A stretch of 41,505 bases of DNA from Mycobacteriales bacterium (lineage in GTDB: Bacteria > Actinomycetota > Actinomycetes > Mycobacteriales > SCTD01). A program made the position numbers and the translations under genes. Shown piece by piece: positions 11,681-19,498 of the stretch (position 1 is its first letter; each line of letters starts with the position of its first letter). The stretch is from contig JAUYQP010000005.1 of the NCBI GenBank assembly GCA_030697205.1, forward strand, positions 1-41,505, read 5' to 3'. The notes beneath the pieces are model-generated. The model ran no database searches. It was not told the origin of the DNA and was given only the letters and a program-made list of their open reading frames with translations.

Positions 11681-11729
11681 GGCGGGGACGAACCGGCAGG
11701 AATGGGCGAGTGTCGGCGAGGTCACAGCC

Positions 11730-11989
11730 ATGAGCCCTTCCTGGCACGCCCTGGCAGCGCTGCTGCTGCTCCCGGCCCTGGCCTTCCCGGCCAGCACCGC
11801 GCAGGCCACCCCCGCCCCGCAGGCGGCCCCGGGCGAGTCGCCCTCCGCCAAGGGCAACGCCGCCTGCCGCGCCGTCGACTTCATCCAGTACTCGGCGGCA
11901 TCCGGCTGCGGGCTGCGGACACGTGGAGGCCGGGTGCGGGCGAGCGCGCGGCGGGACGAGCTGGGGAGCGGGCCGAGGGGGCTCGCTAG
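11730..11989 (+). CDS. Doubtful small secreted protein, possibly frameshifted
   Basis: ATG 11730, with GAGG nine bases upstream, opens a convincing signal peptide (WHALAALLLLPALAFPAS, cleavage near AQA-TPA) followed by a Pro/Ala stretch and KGNAACRAVDFIQYS. Codon use is good to about 11910, after which this frame becomes Arg-rich and runs on antisense through the M15 peptidase gene to a stop at 12290, which is implausible. Another frame ends at TAG 11987-11989, interlocked with the peptidase stop. The reading offered is a short secreted protein that shifts frame near 11905, or a gene remnant. No family was recognised. This ORF is the only content seen between kynU and the M15 gene (11668-11985). 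Confidence 0.3.
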
Positions 11990-13104
11990 CCGACGTACTC
12001 CCAGTGCCACGGCTCGGGCTTGCTGCCGCCCTGGCGGGCCCACGACGGGTGGATCCAGCCGAAGCGGCCGGCGTTGGCGCGCATCCACTCGTGAGCCTCG
12101 GAGCCGAAGCGCTCGACGCCGCCGCAGAAGTCGACCGCGACGCCCCAGCCGTGGTTGGAGGTGCCGGGGGTGGCCGCGAGGCCGGGCTTCTCGCGGTAGA
12201 CCGCGACCTGGTCGGAGTAGGAGCGGTAGGAGTCGCTCACGCACAGCGGGGTGCCGCGGGAGGCCTTGGACGCCTCGGTCATCGCGTTGAAAGCCTTGGC
12301 GGCGTCGGAGCGCAGCGACTCACCGGGCGCGTACTTCAGCGGGCACAGCGCCTCGGGCGGGATGTTGCCGTTGCTGTAGCCACCGATCGGCTTGCCGGAG
12401 CAGCTCGCGATGATGCCGCCGCGGCTGCGCGACGCGCGCCGGGCCGCGGCCGCCTTGCGGGCGTCGACCAGGCGGGTGAGCTTGGCGTTGGCGGCCTGCA
12501 GCTCCTGGTCGGTCTTCACCGCGAGGTCGCGCAGGGCATCGAGCTGGGCCTTGAGGATCTGCTCGCGCTTGGCGGCGTCGGCCTCCAGACCAGCGGCGGC
12601 TTGCACGGAGGTCTGCGCGCGGATCTGGTCGCCGAGCAGCCCGGCGAGGACGTCCTCCTGGCTGCCGCGGACCTGCTCGAGGTCGGCGGCAGCGAGCACG
12701 GAGTCGCGGAAGCCGTCCTGGCCCGAGGCGCCGAGGGTCTGCAGCAGTGTGCTCGGGACGGGGTTGCGGTAGGCGGCGGCGGCGAACTCGCGCAGCCGGG
12801 TGCGGCTCGCACCGGCGACCTGCTCGGCAGCGGCCGCGCTGCGGCGGGCGGCGGCGGCCTTGCGGCGTACGGCGGTGAGCTCCCTGCTGCCCTTCGCGTA
12901 GCGCTCCTCGCCGGCGACGAGCTGCGCGGTGACGCGCTCGACCTTGGCGTTCATCGCGCGCACGATCGACTGCGCCTCGGCGACCGGGTCGGCGGCCTGC
13001 GCGGGCTGGGCCGGCAGCGTCGTCGCGAGGGAGGCGAGCGCTAGACCGAGGGCGGCGACGTGGAGACCACGGCGGGCCCGGCGGACACGGCTGTGCAGCA
13101 GCAA
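11986..13104 (-). CDS. Secreted M15-family peptidase (VanY-like D,D-carboxypeptidase) with coiled-coil N-terminus
   Basis: 372 aa from a TTG start at 13104-13102, chosen because AGGAG lies eight bases upstream and a signal peptide follows at once (basic HSRVRRARRG, hydrophobic LHVAALGLALASLATTL, cleavage near AQA-ADP). Residues about 38-220 are a long Ala/Gln/Arg-rich coiled coil, as in cell-wall hydrolases that dock on division or secretion partners. The C-terminal M15 domain (about 235-372) carries SDSYRSYSDQ, the zinc motif SNHGWGVAVDF (H318, D325) and the last ligand in EPWHWEY (H367). It should trim peptidoglycan stem peptides outside the membrane. The RibD-C gene lies upstream on the same strand. 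Confidence 0.85.
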   Translation of the reverse strand: MLLHSRVRRARRGLHVAALGLALASLATTLPAQPAQAADPVAEAQSIVRAMNAKVERVTAQLVAGEERYAKGSRELTAVRRKAAAARRSAAAAEQVAGASRTRLREFAAAAYRNPVPSTLLQTLGASGQDGFRDSVLAAADLEQVRGSQEDVLAGLLGDQIRAQTSVQAAAGLEADAAKREQILKAQLDALRDLAVKTDQELQAANAKLTRLVDARKAAAARRASRSRGGIIASCSGKPIGGYSNGNIPPEALCPLKYAPGESLRSDAAKAFNAMTEASKASRGTPLCVSDSYRSYSDQVAVYREKPGLAATPGTSNHGWGVAVDFCGGVERFGSEAHEWMRANAGRFGWIHPSWARQGGSKPEPWHWEYVG

Positions 13105-13171
13105 GGCAGGAGCTCCTGGGAGGGAACGGGGGGAGGGCAGCCAGGATAACGGACACGGCCACCCATCTCGA

Positions 13172-13885
13172 CTACATCGGCGGGTCGGCGAGCACCCTGT
13201 AGCGCCCCAGCACGCGCCCGTCACCGCCGTCGAGAAGGTGCACGGCGGCGAGCCGGACCGGCTCGTCGAGCCCACCCACGAGCCGCGGGGCGTCGCCGAC
13301 GAGCAACGGCTCGCTGGTGAGGCACAGCTCGTCGACGGCCCCCAGTCGCAGCAGATCGGTGAGCAGCGCGGGCCCGCCCTCGCAGAGCAGGTGGCGCAGG
13401 CCGCGGGCCCGCAGTGCGGCGATGCCGGCGAGCAGGTCGACGGACTCCTGCCCGGCGACGACGAGGTCCGCGACGTCGGCCAGGCCGGCGGGGACGGTCG
13501 CGGCGGCGCAGGTGAGCACGAGCGGCCGGGTGTCCCCGGTGAAGAGGCGGGCGTCGGGGTCGAGGTCCAGAGAGCGCGAGACGATCACCAAGGGGGGTCG
13601 TGGCAGTCCCCTTGCCGCCCGCCAGGCGGTCCCGCTCGGCGACAGCAGCACCGTGCCGTAGTCCTCCGCGCGGACCGTGCCGGCGCCGACGAGCACCCCG
13701 TCGCAGACCGCCCGCAGCGCCCGGAACACCTGCTTGTCCGCGGCCGACGACAGCCCTTCGCTCGAGCCGTCGACCGCGATCGCACCGTCGACGGTGTGCA
13801 CGAAACCGGCGCGCAGCACAGCGCCGTCGACCGCATAGAGGTCCTCGAGGGAGGCGACCGGGTCGCCGGGCTGCAGCAGGCGCAC
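13172..13885 (-). CDS. RibD C-terminal domain / dihydrofolate-reductase-fold reductase
   Basis: 237 aa, one RibD_C domain. Visible: GFVHTVDGAIAVDG (substrate loop), DKQVFRALRAVCDGVLVGAGTV (helix plus NADPH-site glycine run), PLVIVSRSLDLD and LLCEGGPALLTDLL. Members reduce the ribosylamino-pyrimidine of riboflavin synthesis or are stand-alone homologues of unknown substrate. There is no deaminase domain and no other rib gene nearby, so a role in riboflavin synthesis is not established. It starts at GTG 13885 (VRLLQPGDP), 33 bp from the divergent amidase. Confidence 0.85.
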   Translation of the reverse strand: MRLLQPGDPVASLEDLYAVDGAVLRAGFVHTVDGAIAVDGSSEGLSSAADKQVFRALRAVCDGVLVGAGTVRAEDYGTVLLSPSGTAWRAARGLPRPPLVIVSRSLDLDPDARLFTGDTRPLVLTCAAATVPAGLADVADLVVAGQESVDLLAGIAALRARGLRHLLCEGGPALLTDLLRLGAVDELCLTSEPLLVGDAPRLVGGLDEPVRLAAVHLLDGGDGRVLGRYRVLADPPM

Positions 13886-13892
13886 GACCCGA

Positions 13893-13919
13893 GCGTCTCA
13901 GACGCCTACGGTGACGGCG
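13893..13919. promoter_or_regulatory. 13-bp dyad and leaderless -10 between the reductase and amidase genes
   Basis: GCGTCT-C-AGACGC (13893-13905) is a perfect dyad with a one-base centre. TACGGT (13907-13912) directly follows and lies 6 bases before the amidase GTG at 13919, fitting a TAnnnT -10 of a leaderless message. A repressor on the dyad would block this promoter; which protein binds is unknown. Confidence 0.4.
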
Positions 13920-15211
13920 TGGCCAGCCTGGTGGAGACCGCAGAGCTCGTACGCCGAGGCGGTGCCTCGCCGCTCGAGCTGGTGACCGCGGCGGTGCGCC
14001 GGTGCTCCGCGGACGACCTCGGCGCGGTGGTGCACGTCGCCGCGGAGCGGGCGCTCGCCGAGGCCACCGGGTCGCTGCCGGACGGGCCGCTGCGCGGCGT
14101 GCCCGTGCTCGTCAAGGACATCGTCGACGTGACCGGCGAGGTGACCCGCTGCGGCTCGCTCACGACCACGTCCGACGCCCCCGCCCGGGCCGACGCCGCC
14201 GTCGTCCGGGCGCTGCGGGCAGCCGGTGCCGTCGTCGTCGGCCGGACCCGCACCCACGAGCACGCCTGGGGGCTGACGACCCAGCACGAGGTCCTCGGCG
14301 GTACGGCGAACCCCGTGGACCCGGCGCGGGTGCCGGGCGGGTCGAGTGGCGGGTCGGCGGTCGCCGTCGCGACCGGTCTCGTGCCGCTCGCGCTCGGCAC
14401 CGACACGGCCTGCTCGCTGCGGCTGCCCGCGGCCTGGTGCGGCGTCGTCGGCCACAAGCCGACGCACGGCCTCGTCGACGCGACTGGGGTGTCGGAGCTG
14501 GCCGCCTCGCTCGACCACGTCGGGGCGCTGACCGCCGACGTCGCGGACGCCCGGCTCGCCCTGTCGGTGCTCGCGGGCCTCACCCTGCCGGTCACCCGCC
14601 GCGACCTGCGCGGCCTGCGGGTCGGCCTGCCCACTGGGCCGGACCTGCCGCTGTCCGCGGACGTCGCGGCGGTGCTCGCGGCGCTCGTCGACCGGGTCAC
14701 CGACGCGGGCGCGGAGGTCGTCGAGGTGACCGCCCCGCCGGCCGCGCAGCAGTGGGACTGCTTCGTCGCGGTGCAGGCGGTGGAGGCGCTCGCCCACCAC
14801 CGCGCGCGCGGCTGGTGGCCGGACCGCGCCTCGGCGTACGGCTCCGACGTCCGTGGCCGGCTGGAGCGCGCGGTCGGCGTGACGGCCGACCAGGCCGCGC
14901 AGGCCCGTCAGGCCCGGGAGGCGATCCGGGCGCAGGTCGACGCGGTCTTCGACGACATCGACGTGCTGCTCTCGCCAGTGGCCGGCAGCGGTCCGTCGCT
15001 GCGCGCCGACCCCGACCACGTGCTGCTCGACGGGGCGCGCGTGGAGCTGCGGTCGGTGGTCCTGCCGCACACGGTGCTGGCCGACCTGTGCGGCCTTCCG
15101 GCCTGCGCGGTCCCGGCGGGAGTCGACCGCGACGGGCTGCCGGTGGGCGTGCAGGTCACCGGGCCGCGCGGTGCCGACGCCGTCGTCCTCGACGTGGCCG
15201 CCCTGCTCTGA
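13919..15211 (+). CDS. Amidase (amidase-signature family)
   Basis: 430 aa. AS-family enzymes hydrolyse amide or carbamoyl bonds with a Ser-cisSer-Lys triad. Here K66 is in VPVLVKDIVDV, the cis-serine in VPGGSSGGSAVA (about 142-143) and the nucleophile is S166 in GTDTACSLRLPA, followed by GVVGHKPTHGLV. The usual Gly-Gly or Ala-Gly before the nucleophile is Ala-Cys here, altering the oxyanion-hole region. The start GTG 13919 is supported by TACGGT six bases upstream; the frame is open further left only as antisense of the reductase. Substrate unknown. Confidence 0.88.
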   Translation: MASLVETAELVRRGGASPLELVTAAVRRCSADDLGAVVHVAAERALAEATGSLPDGPLRGVPVLVKDIVDVTGEVTRCGSLTTTSDAPARADAAVVRALRAAGAVVVGRTRTHEHAWGLTTQHEVLGGTANPVDPARVPGGSSGGSAVAVATGLVPLALGTDTACSLRLPAAWCGVVGHKPTHGLVDATGVSELAASLDHVGALTADVADARLALSVLAGLTLPVTRRDLRGLRVGLPTGPDLPLSADVAAVLAALVDRVTDAGAEVVEVTAPPAAQQWDCFVAVQAVEALAHHRARGWWPDRASAYGSDVRGRLERAVGVTADQAAQARQAREAIRAQVDAVFDDIDVLLSPVAGSGPSLRADPDHVLLDGARVELRSVVLPHTVLADLCGLPACAVPAGVDRDGLPVGVQVTGPRGADAVVLDVAALL

Positions 15212-15291
15212 CCTGGGACCCGGGCGAACAGTGCGGCCGGCGGTCGGGCAGGCTTGTCGTCGTACACCCCTGACTGAGGAAGAGGCTCCCC

Positions 15292-16221
15292 TTGAGCGAG
15301 ATCAGCTTCGACGGCCGTGTGGCCGTCGTGACCGGTGCCGGTGGCGGCCTGGGCCGCACCTACGCGCTCGACCTGGCGTCGCGCGGCGCGAAGGTCGTCG
15401 TCAACGACCTCGGCGGCAGCGTCGACGGGAAGGGTGGCGACGACGCCGCGGCCCAGAAGGTCGTCGACGAGATCACCGCGGCCGGCGGCGAGGCCGTCCC
15501 CAACTACGACTCCGTCTCCACGCCCGAGGGCGGCAAGGCGATCGTCCAGACCGCGGTCGACGCGTTCGGCAAGGTCGACATCGTCATCAACAACGCGGGC
15601 ATCCTGCGCGACAAGAGCTTCCTGAAGATGGAGTGGTCCGACCTCGACGCGGTCCTCGACGTCCACCTGCGCGGGGCCTTCTACGTCTCGCAGCCGGCCT
15701 TCGCCGTCATGAAGGAGAACGGCTACGGCCGCTTCGTCTTCACCGCCTCCAACGCGACCTTCGGCAACTTCGGCCAGAGCAACTACGCCGCCGCCAAGAT
15801 GGCGCTGGTCGGCCTGTCCAACACCCTCGCGGTGGAGGGCGCCCGCGCGGGCATCCTCTCCAACGTGATCATGCCGGTCGCGAAGACCCGCATGACCGAG
15901 GAGCTGCTCGGCGACTTCGCGCAGTACCTCGCGCCGGAGCTCGTCACCCCGATGGTCACCTACCTGTCGTCGGAGGCCTGCACCGCGACGCACGGCGCCT
16001 TCTCCGCCGCCGGTGGCCGCTACGCCCGCGTCTTCTGGGGCCTCGGCCAGGGCTGGTTCGCCGGCCAGGGCGCGTCCCCGTCGGCTGAGGACATCAGCGA
16101 CAACTTCGCGAAGATCGACGGCACCGACGGCTTCATCGTCCCCGGCTCGACCGGCGACGAGATCATGGCGCTGGCCGGCATCTTCCAGGGCGACCAGTCC
16201 GGCGCGGTCCCCTTCCAGTAG
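15292..16221 (+). CDS. SDR family oxidoreductase resembling the MFE-2 (3R)-hydroxyacyl-CoA dehydrogenase domain
   Basis: 309 aa. It has the Rossmann motif TGAGGGLG (about 14-21), VVNDLGGSVDGKG typical of the MFE-2 dehydrogenase, NNAG, and the triad S153, Y165, K169 (SNYAAAK). Members oxidise (3R)-hydroxyacyl-CoA in beta-oxidation or related ketone/alcohol substrates. No hot-dog hydratase domain follows, so it is a single-domain version. Start is TTG 15292 (MSEISFDGRVAVVTG), behind GAGGAAGAGG; no ATG or GTG suits the N-terminus. It stands alone and is followed by a strong hairpin. Confidence 0.9.
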   Translation: MSEISFDGRVAVVTGAGGGLGRTYALDLASRGAKVVVNDLGGSVDGKGGDDAAAQKVVDEITAAGGEAVPNYDSVSTPEGGKAIVQTAVDAFGKVDIVINNAGILRDKSFLKMEWSDLDAVLDVHLRGAFYVSQPAFAVMKENGYGRFVFTASNATFGNFGQSNYAAAKMALVGLSNTLAVEGARAGILSNVIMPVAKTRMTEELLGDFAQYLAPELVTPMVTYLSSEACTATHGAFSAAGGRYARVFWGLGQGWFAGQGASPSAEDISDNFAKIDGTDGFIVPGSTGDEIMALAGIFQGDQSGAVPFQ

Positions 16222-16239
16222 GCACTTACCGCAGACACC

Positions 16240-16279
16240 GGGCCCGGGTGGAGCAGCGACCGCTGCGCCGCCCGGGCCC
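16240..16279 (+). terminator. Strong hairpin after the SDR gene
   Basis: Arms 16240-16258 and 16261-16279 pair at 17 of 19 positions, plus one G-U and one mismatch, starting with GGGCCCGGG and ending CCCGGGCCC, 19 bases past the SDR stop. There is no T-run, as is common for actinobacterial terminators. Confidence 0.6.
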
Positions 16280-16312
16280 TGTCGTGTCCGGGGGAAGATC
16301 ACCCGGATGGCG

Positions 16313-16349
16313 GTCGTGACGAAACGTCACGACTGTCACTGTCGGTGAC
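16313..16349. repeat. Tandem dyads upstream of the metalloprotease gene
   Basis: A perfect hairpin, GTCGTGACG (16313-16321), loop AAA, CGTCACGAC (16325-16333), is followed at once by GTCAC (16335-16339) and GTGAC (16345-16349). GTGAC/GTCAC half-sites thus occur four times in 37 bases. They could be operator sites or a second terminator; the distance to the next gene (16513) is about 160 bp. Nothing else was recognised in this 291-bp gap. Confidence 0.45.
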
Positions 16350-16512
16350 GTCGCCGGCAGGACGCGGGCGGACCGAGCCGGCGGACCCGGTGATGGACGC
16401 GACGATCCGAGCCGGCCCCACCGACGCACCCAGCGCACGGAGACAGCCGGTCGCCTAGCGGGCTCGGGGAGCGAGTGGCGAGACCGACCCCTGTCCCCTC
16501 GTCAGGTCGCAG

Positions 16513-17217
16513 ATGGTCGCTCTCCTCCTCCGGACGCTGCTCGTCGGAGCTTTCTCCCTCACCGCCGTCGCGGGCACGGCCGTCGAGCTGTGGGCCCCGG
16601 TCCCGCTCGCCGTCGCCGACCCGCTCGACGTCGCCACCCCCACCGGCGGCCCGGTCCTGGTCGTGCCGCCAGCGCCCCGACCGCCGGCGGTCACGCGGAC
16701 GCTCCCGCGCACGGAGCCTGTCCGTCGTACTCCCGTGGCTCGTCCTGTCCAGCGCGAGTCGCGACAGGCCTACGCCGACCGTCGTGGGCGGGCAGCCCTT
16801 GCCGCGCTGGGCTACCCGACCGAGCGGCTCGGCTACGCGATCGTCTTCCGGCCCTACGTCGGACGCGAGCTCGGCCGGGCCGACGGCCGGACCCGGACGA
16901 TCACGCTCTACGTCAAGCCCGGCCAGTCCGAACGGGTCCTCCGGGTGACCCTCGCCCACGAGATCGGTCACGTCGTCGACTACCTGACCTCGACCGATGA
17001 GAGCCGGGCCGCCTACCTGCGAGCCCGCGGTATCGCGCCACAGCGGTGGTTCCCCTGCTCTGGATGCTCGGACTACGCCTCGCCCGCCGGCGACTTCGCC
17101 GAGGTCTTCGCGCTGTGGCTCGCGGGCCCCGGCGACTTCCGCAGCCGGATGGCGCCCGCCCCGGGTCGCGCGCAGCTGGCCCAGCTCGGGGCCCGCTTCT
17201 TCCAGCCCCCTGCCTGA
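16513..17217 (+). CDS. Secreted putative zinc metalloprotease (HEIGH motif)
   Basis: 234 aa. An N-terminal hydrophobic segment (about 3-22) looks like a signal peptide or anchor, then a Pro-rich linker (about 40-80). The C-terminal domain has LAHEIGHVVDYL with H149, E150 and H153 of an HExxH zinc site, and E197 in GDFAEVFALW as a likely third ligand. Between them PCSGC gives a CxxC pair (C182, C185), possibly a disulfide or metal knuckle. I recognise no named family; peptidase activity is inferred from the zinc motif. ATG 16513 has no clear ribosome-binding site. It is convergent with the TetR gene; a 12-bp palindrome CGGCGTACGCCG (17219-17230) lies between the stops. Confidence 0.75.
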   Translation: MVALLLRTLLVGAFSLTAVAGTAVELWAPVPLAVADPLDVATPTGGPVLVVPPAPRPPAVTRTLPRTEPVRRTPVARPVQRESRQAYADRRGRAALAALGYPTERLGYAIVFRPYVGRELGRADGRTRTITLYVKPGQSERVLRVTLAHEIGHVVDYLTSTDESRAAYLRARGIAPQRWFPCSGCSDYASPAGDFAEVFALWLAGPGDFRSRMAPAPGRAQLAQLGARFFQPPA

Positions 17218-17242
17218 ACGGCGTACGCCGAGGGCGCGTCAG

Positions 17243-17812
17243 TCAGCGGGCCAGCAGCGCGGCGAGCCCCATAGCGGAGAGCTGCCCGCGCAGTACGGCC
17301 TCGTCGACGCCGACGGCGCTGTGGGGGGTGGAGTTGAGCAGCCCGAAGCAGGCATGGGCCCGCGACCGGGCGACCGCCTCCGTGAGGTCGGGCCGCACTT
17401 CGCGCAGGGCGGTGGTCCACAGCTCGACGTAGGCCCGCTGCAGCCGGCGCACTTTGCGGCGTGGCTCGTCGCCGAGGTTGTCGAGGTCGCGGTCGTGGAC
17501 CCGGACGATGTCGGGGTCGCCGATCGAGAAGTCGAGGTGGAAGGCGACCAGTCGCACGAGCAGCCCGTCGGGGCCCCGCGCGACCTCGGCGCGCCCGCCG
17601 GCGAGCAGGTGCTCGCTGATGCCGACGAGCAGGTCGGCGAGCAGTGCGTCCTTGTTGGCGAAGTGGCGGTAGACGGCAGGGCCGCTGATGCCGCACGCTC
17701 CGCCGATGTCCTCGATGGTGACGCCGTGAAAGCCTGCGGTCGCGAACAGCCGAGCGGCGACGTCGCGGATCTGGGCGCGGCGGGAGGCGGTCGGCATCCG
17801 AGATGTCGTCAT
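17243..17812 (-). CDS. TetR family repressor of the leucine-catabolism operon
   Basis: 189 aa from ATG 17812 (MTTSRMPTASRRAQIRDV), preceded by GAGGGAGG. The TetR DNA-binding domain covers residues about 10-60 (ARLFATAGFHGVTIEDIGG, ISGPAVYRHFANKDALLADL). The rest is the all-helical ligand domain. Starting at 17836 would put coding sequence into the operator and is less likely. It is divergent from mccB with two identical-arm operators between, so it very probably represses the carboxylase operon and itself. The inducer is presumably an acyl-CoA of the leucine pathway (inference). Confidence 0.9.
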   Translation of the reverse strand: MTTSRMPTASRRAQIRDVAARLFATAGFHGVTIEDIGGACGISGPAVYRHFANKDALLADLLVGISEHLLAGGRAEVARGPDGLLVRLVAFHLDFSIGDPDIVRVHDRDLDNLGDEPRRKVRRLQRAYVELWTTALREVRPDLTEAVARSRAHACFGLLNSTPHSAVGVDEAVLRGQLSAMGLAALLAR

Positions 17813-17825
17813 CGCCCTCCCTCTC

Positions 17826-17854
17826 TGGACAGTCATGTTAGCAAGTCCTAACAT
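17826..17854 (+). promoter_or_regulatory. Promoter of the mccB operon
   Basis: TGGACA (17826-17831) and TAACAT (17849-17854) are separated by 17 bases, a good sigma-70-like pair on the plus strand. The first TetR operator covers the spacer and -10, and the second lies just downstream of the -10. Confidence 0.6.
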
Positions 17855-17874
17855 GATGTTAGGCACTCCTAACA
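17836..17874. promoter_or_regulatory. Two tandem TetR operators (TGTTAG-N6-CTAACA)
   Basis: Two 18-bp dyads with identical perfect arms, TGTTAGnnnnnnCTAACA, lie at 17836-17853 and 17857-17874. Their centres are 21 bp apart, two helical turns, so two dimers could bind one face. They fill the gap between the TetR gene and mccB and stand out as AT-rich. The second ends just before the mccB ribosome-binding site AGAGGA. Confidence 0.85.
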
Positions 17875-17887
17875 AGAGGACGAACCT

Positions 17888-19498
17888 GTGACCGCACGAC
17901 CCCCCGTGCTCGCCAGCCGGCACGACCCCGGCAGCGACGCCGCGCAGGCCAACCGCGCCGCCCTGACCGCGGTCGTCGACGAGCTGCAGGCCAAGCTCGC
18001 GAGCGCCGCCCGCGGCGGCTCCGACAGCGCGCGGGAGAAGCACGTCGCCCGCGGCAAGCTGCTCCCGCGCGAGCGGGTCGATGCGCTGCTCGACCGCGGC
18101 AGCGCCTTCCTCGAGCTGAGCCCGCTGGCCGCCGACGGGATGTACGACGGAGACGCCCCGGGCGCGAGCCTCATCACCGGCGTGGGCCGGGTCGCCGGGC
18201 GAGAGTGCGTCGTCGTCGCCAACGACGCGACCGTCAAAGGCGGCACCTACTACCCGATGACGGTGAAGAAGCACCTGCGCGCGCAGGAGGTGGCGCTGCA
18301 GAACTCCCTGCCCTGCGTCTACCTCGTCGACTCCGGCGGCGCCTTCCTCCCGCGGCAGGACGAGGTCTTCCCCGACCGCGACCACTTCGGCCGGATCTTC
18401 TACAACCAGGCGCAGCTCTCCAGTCGCGGCATCGCCCAGATCGCGGCCGTCCTCGGCTCCTGCACCGCCGGCGGCGCCTACGTCCCCGCGATGGCCGACG
18501 AGGCCGTCATCGTCCGCGACCAGGGCACCATCTTCCTCGGCGGCCCGCCGCTGGTGAAGGCCGCGACCGGCGAGGTCGTCACGGCCGAGGACCTCGGTGG
18601 CGGCCTGCTCCACAGCAAGACCTCCGGCGTCACCGACCACCTCGCCGACGACGACGTCCACGCGCTGTCGATCGTCCGCAGCATCGTCAGCACCCTCGGG
18701 CCGCGCGCCGCCGAGCCGTGGGACCGGCTGCCGACCGAGGCGCCCGCCTTCGACGAGCAGGAGCTGCTGTCGGTCGTCCCCGCCGACGCCCGCACCCCCT
18801 ACGACGTCCGCGAGGTCATCGCCCGCCTCGTCGACGGCAGCCGGTTCCTCGAGTTCAAGAAGGAGTACGGCGCGACGCTCGTGTGCGGCACCGCCCACAT
18901 CCACGGCCACCCGGTCGGCATCGTCGCCAACAACGGTGTGCTGTTCGGCGAGTCGGCGCTGAAGGGCGCGCACTTCATCGAGCTGTGCGACCAGCGCTCG
19001 ATCCCCCTGCTGTTCCTGCAGAACATCACCGGCTTCATGGTCGGCCGGGAGTACGAAGCGGGCGGCATCGCCAAGCACGGCGCGAAGATGGTGACCGCTG
19101 TCGCGACCGCCCGCGTCCCCAAGCTCACCGTCGTCATCGGCGGGTCTTTCGGTGCCGGCAACTACTCGATGTGCGGGCGGGCCTACTCCCCGCGGTTCCT
19201 CTGGATGTGGCCCAACGCGCGCATCTCGGTGATGGGTGGCGAGCAGGCCGCGTCGGTGCTGTCCACCATCCGGCGTGACCAGCTCGGTGACTCCTGGAGC
19301 GCCGAGGACGAGGAGGCCTTCAAGGCCCCGATCCGCCAGCAGTACGAGGACCAGGGCAACCCCTACTACTCGACCGCGCGGCTCTGGGACGACGGCGTCA
19401 TCGACCCCCGCGACACCCGGCTGCTCGTCGGCCTCGCCCTGTCCGTCGCGGCCAACGCGCCGCTCGAGCCCGTGCGCTACGGCGTCTTCAGGATGTGA
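17888..19498 (+). CDS. mccB: Methylcrotonyl-CoA carboxylase, beta (carboxyltransferase) subunit
   Basis: 536 aa. It transfers carboxyl from biotin to 3-methylcrotonyl-CoA in leucine catabolism. The N-half has the acyl-CoA side ([40 protein letters not shown]); the C-half the carboxybiotin side ([54 protein letters not shown]). The [14 protein letters not shown] segment and the linked HMG-CoA lyase favour the methylcrotonyl enzyme over propionyl- or acetyl-CoA carboxylase. The start is GTG 17888 with AGAGGA seven bases upstream. First gene of a four-gene operon; its stop overlaps the alpha start as GTGA. Confidence 0.93.
   Translation: MTARPPVLASRHDPGSDAAQANRAALTAVVDELQAKLASAARGGSDSAREKHVARGKLLPRERVDALLDRGSAFLELSPLAADGMYDGDAPGASLITGVGRVAGRECVVVANDATVKGGTYYPMTVKKHLRAQEVALQNSLPCVYLVDSGGAFLPRQDEVFPDRDHFGRIFYNQAQLSSRGIAQIAAVLGSCTAGGAYVPAMADEAVIVRDQGTIFLGGPPLVKAATGEVVTAEDLGGGLLHSKTSGVTDHLADDDVHALSIVRSIVSTLGPRAAEPWDRLPTEAPAFDEQELLSVVPADARTPYDVREVIARLVDGSRFLEFKKEYGATLVCGTAHIHGHPVGIVANNGVLFGESALKGAHFIELCDQRSIPLLFLQNITGFMVGREYEAGGIAKHGAKMVTAVATARVPKLTVVIGGSFGAGNYSMCGRAYSPRFLWMWPNARISVMGGEQAASVLSTIRRDQLGDSWSAEDEEAFKAPIRQQYEDQGNPYYSTARLWDDGVIDPRDTRLLVGLALSVAANAPLEPVRYGVFRM

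Noticed and set aside
17243-19078. 611-codon minus-strand frame containing the TetR
   Set aside because: Upstream of 17812 it only mirrors mccB; placing the start there would run coding sequence through the operators.
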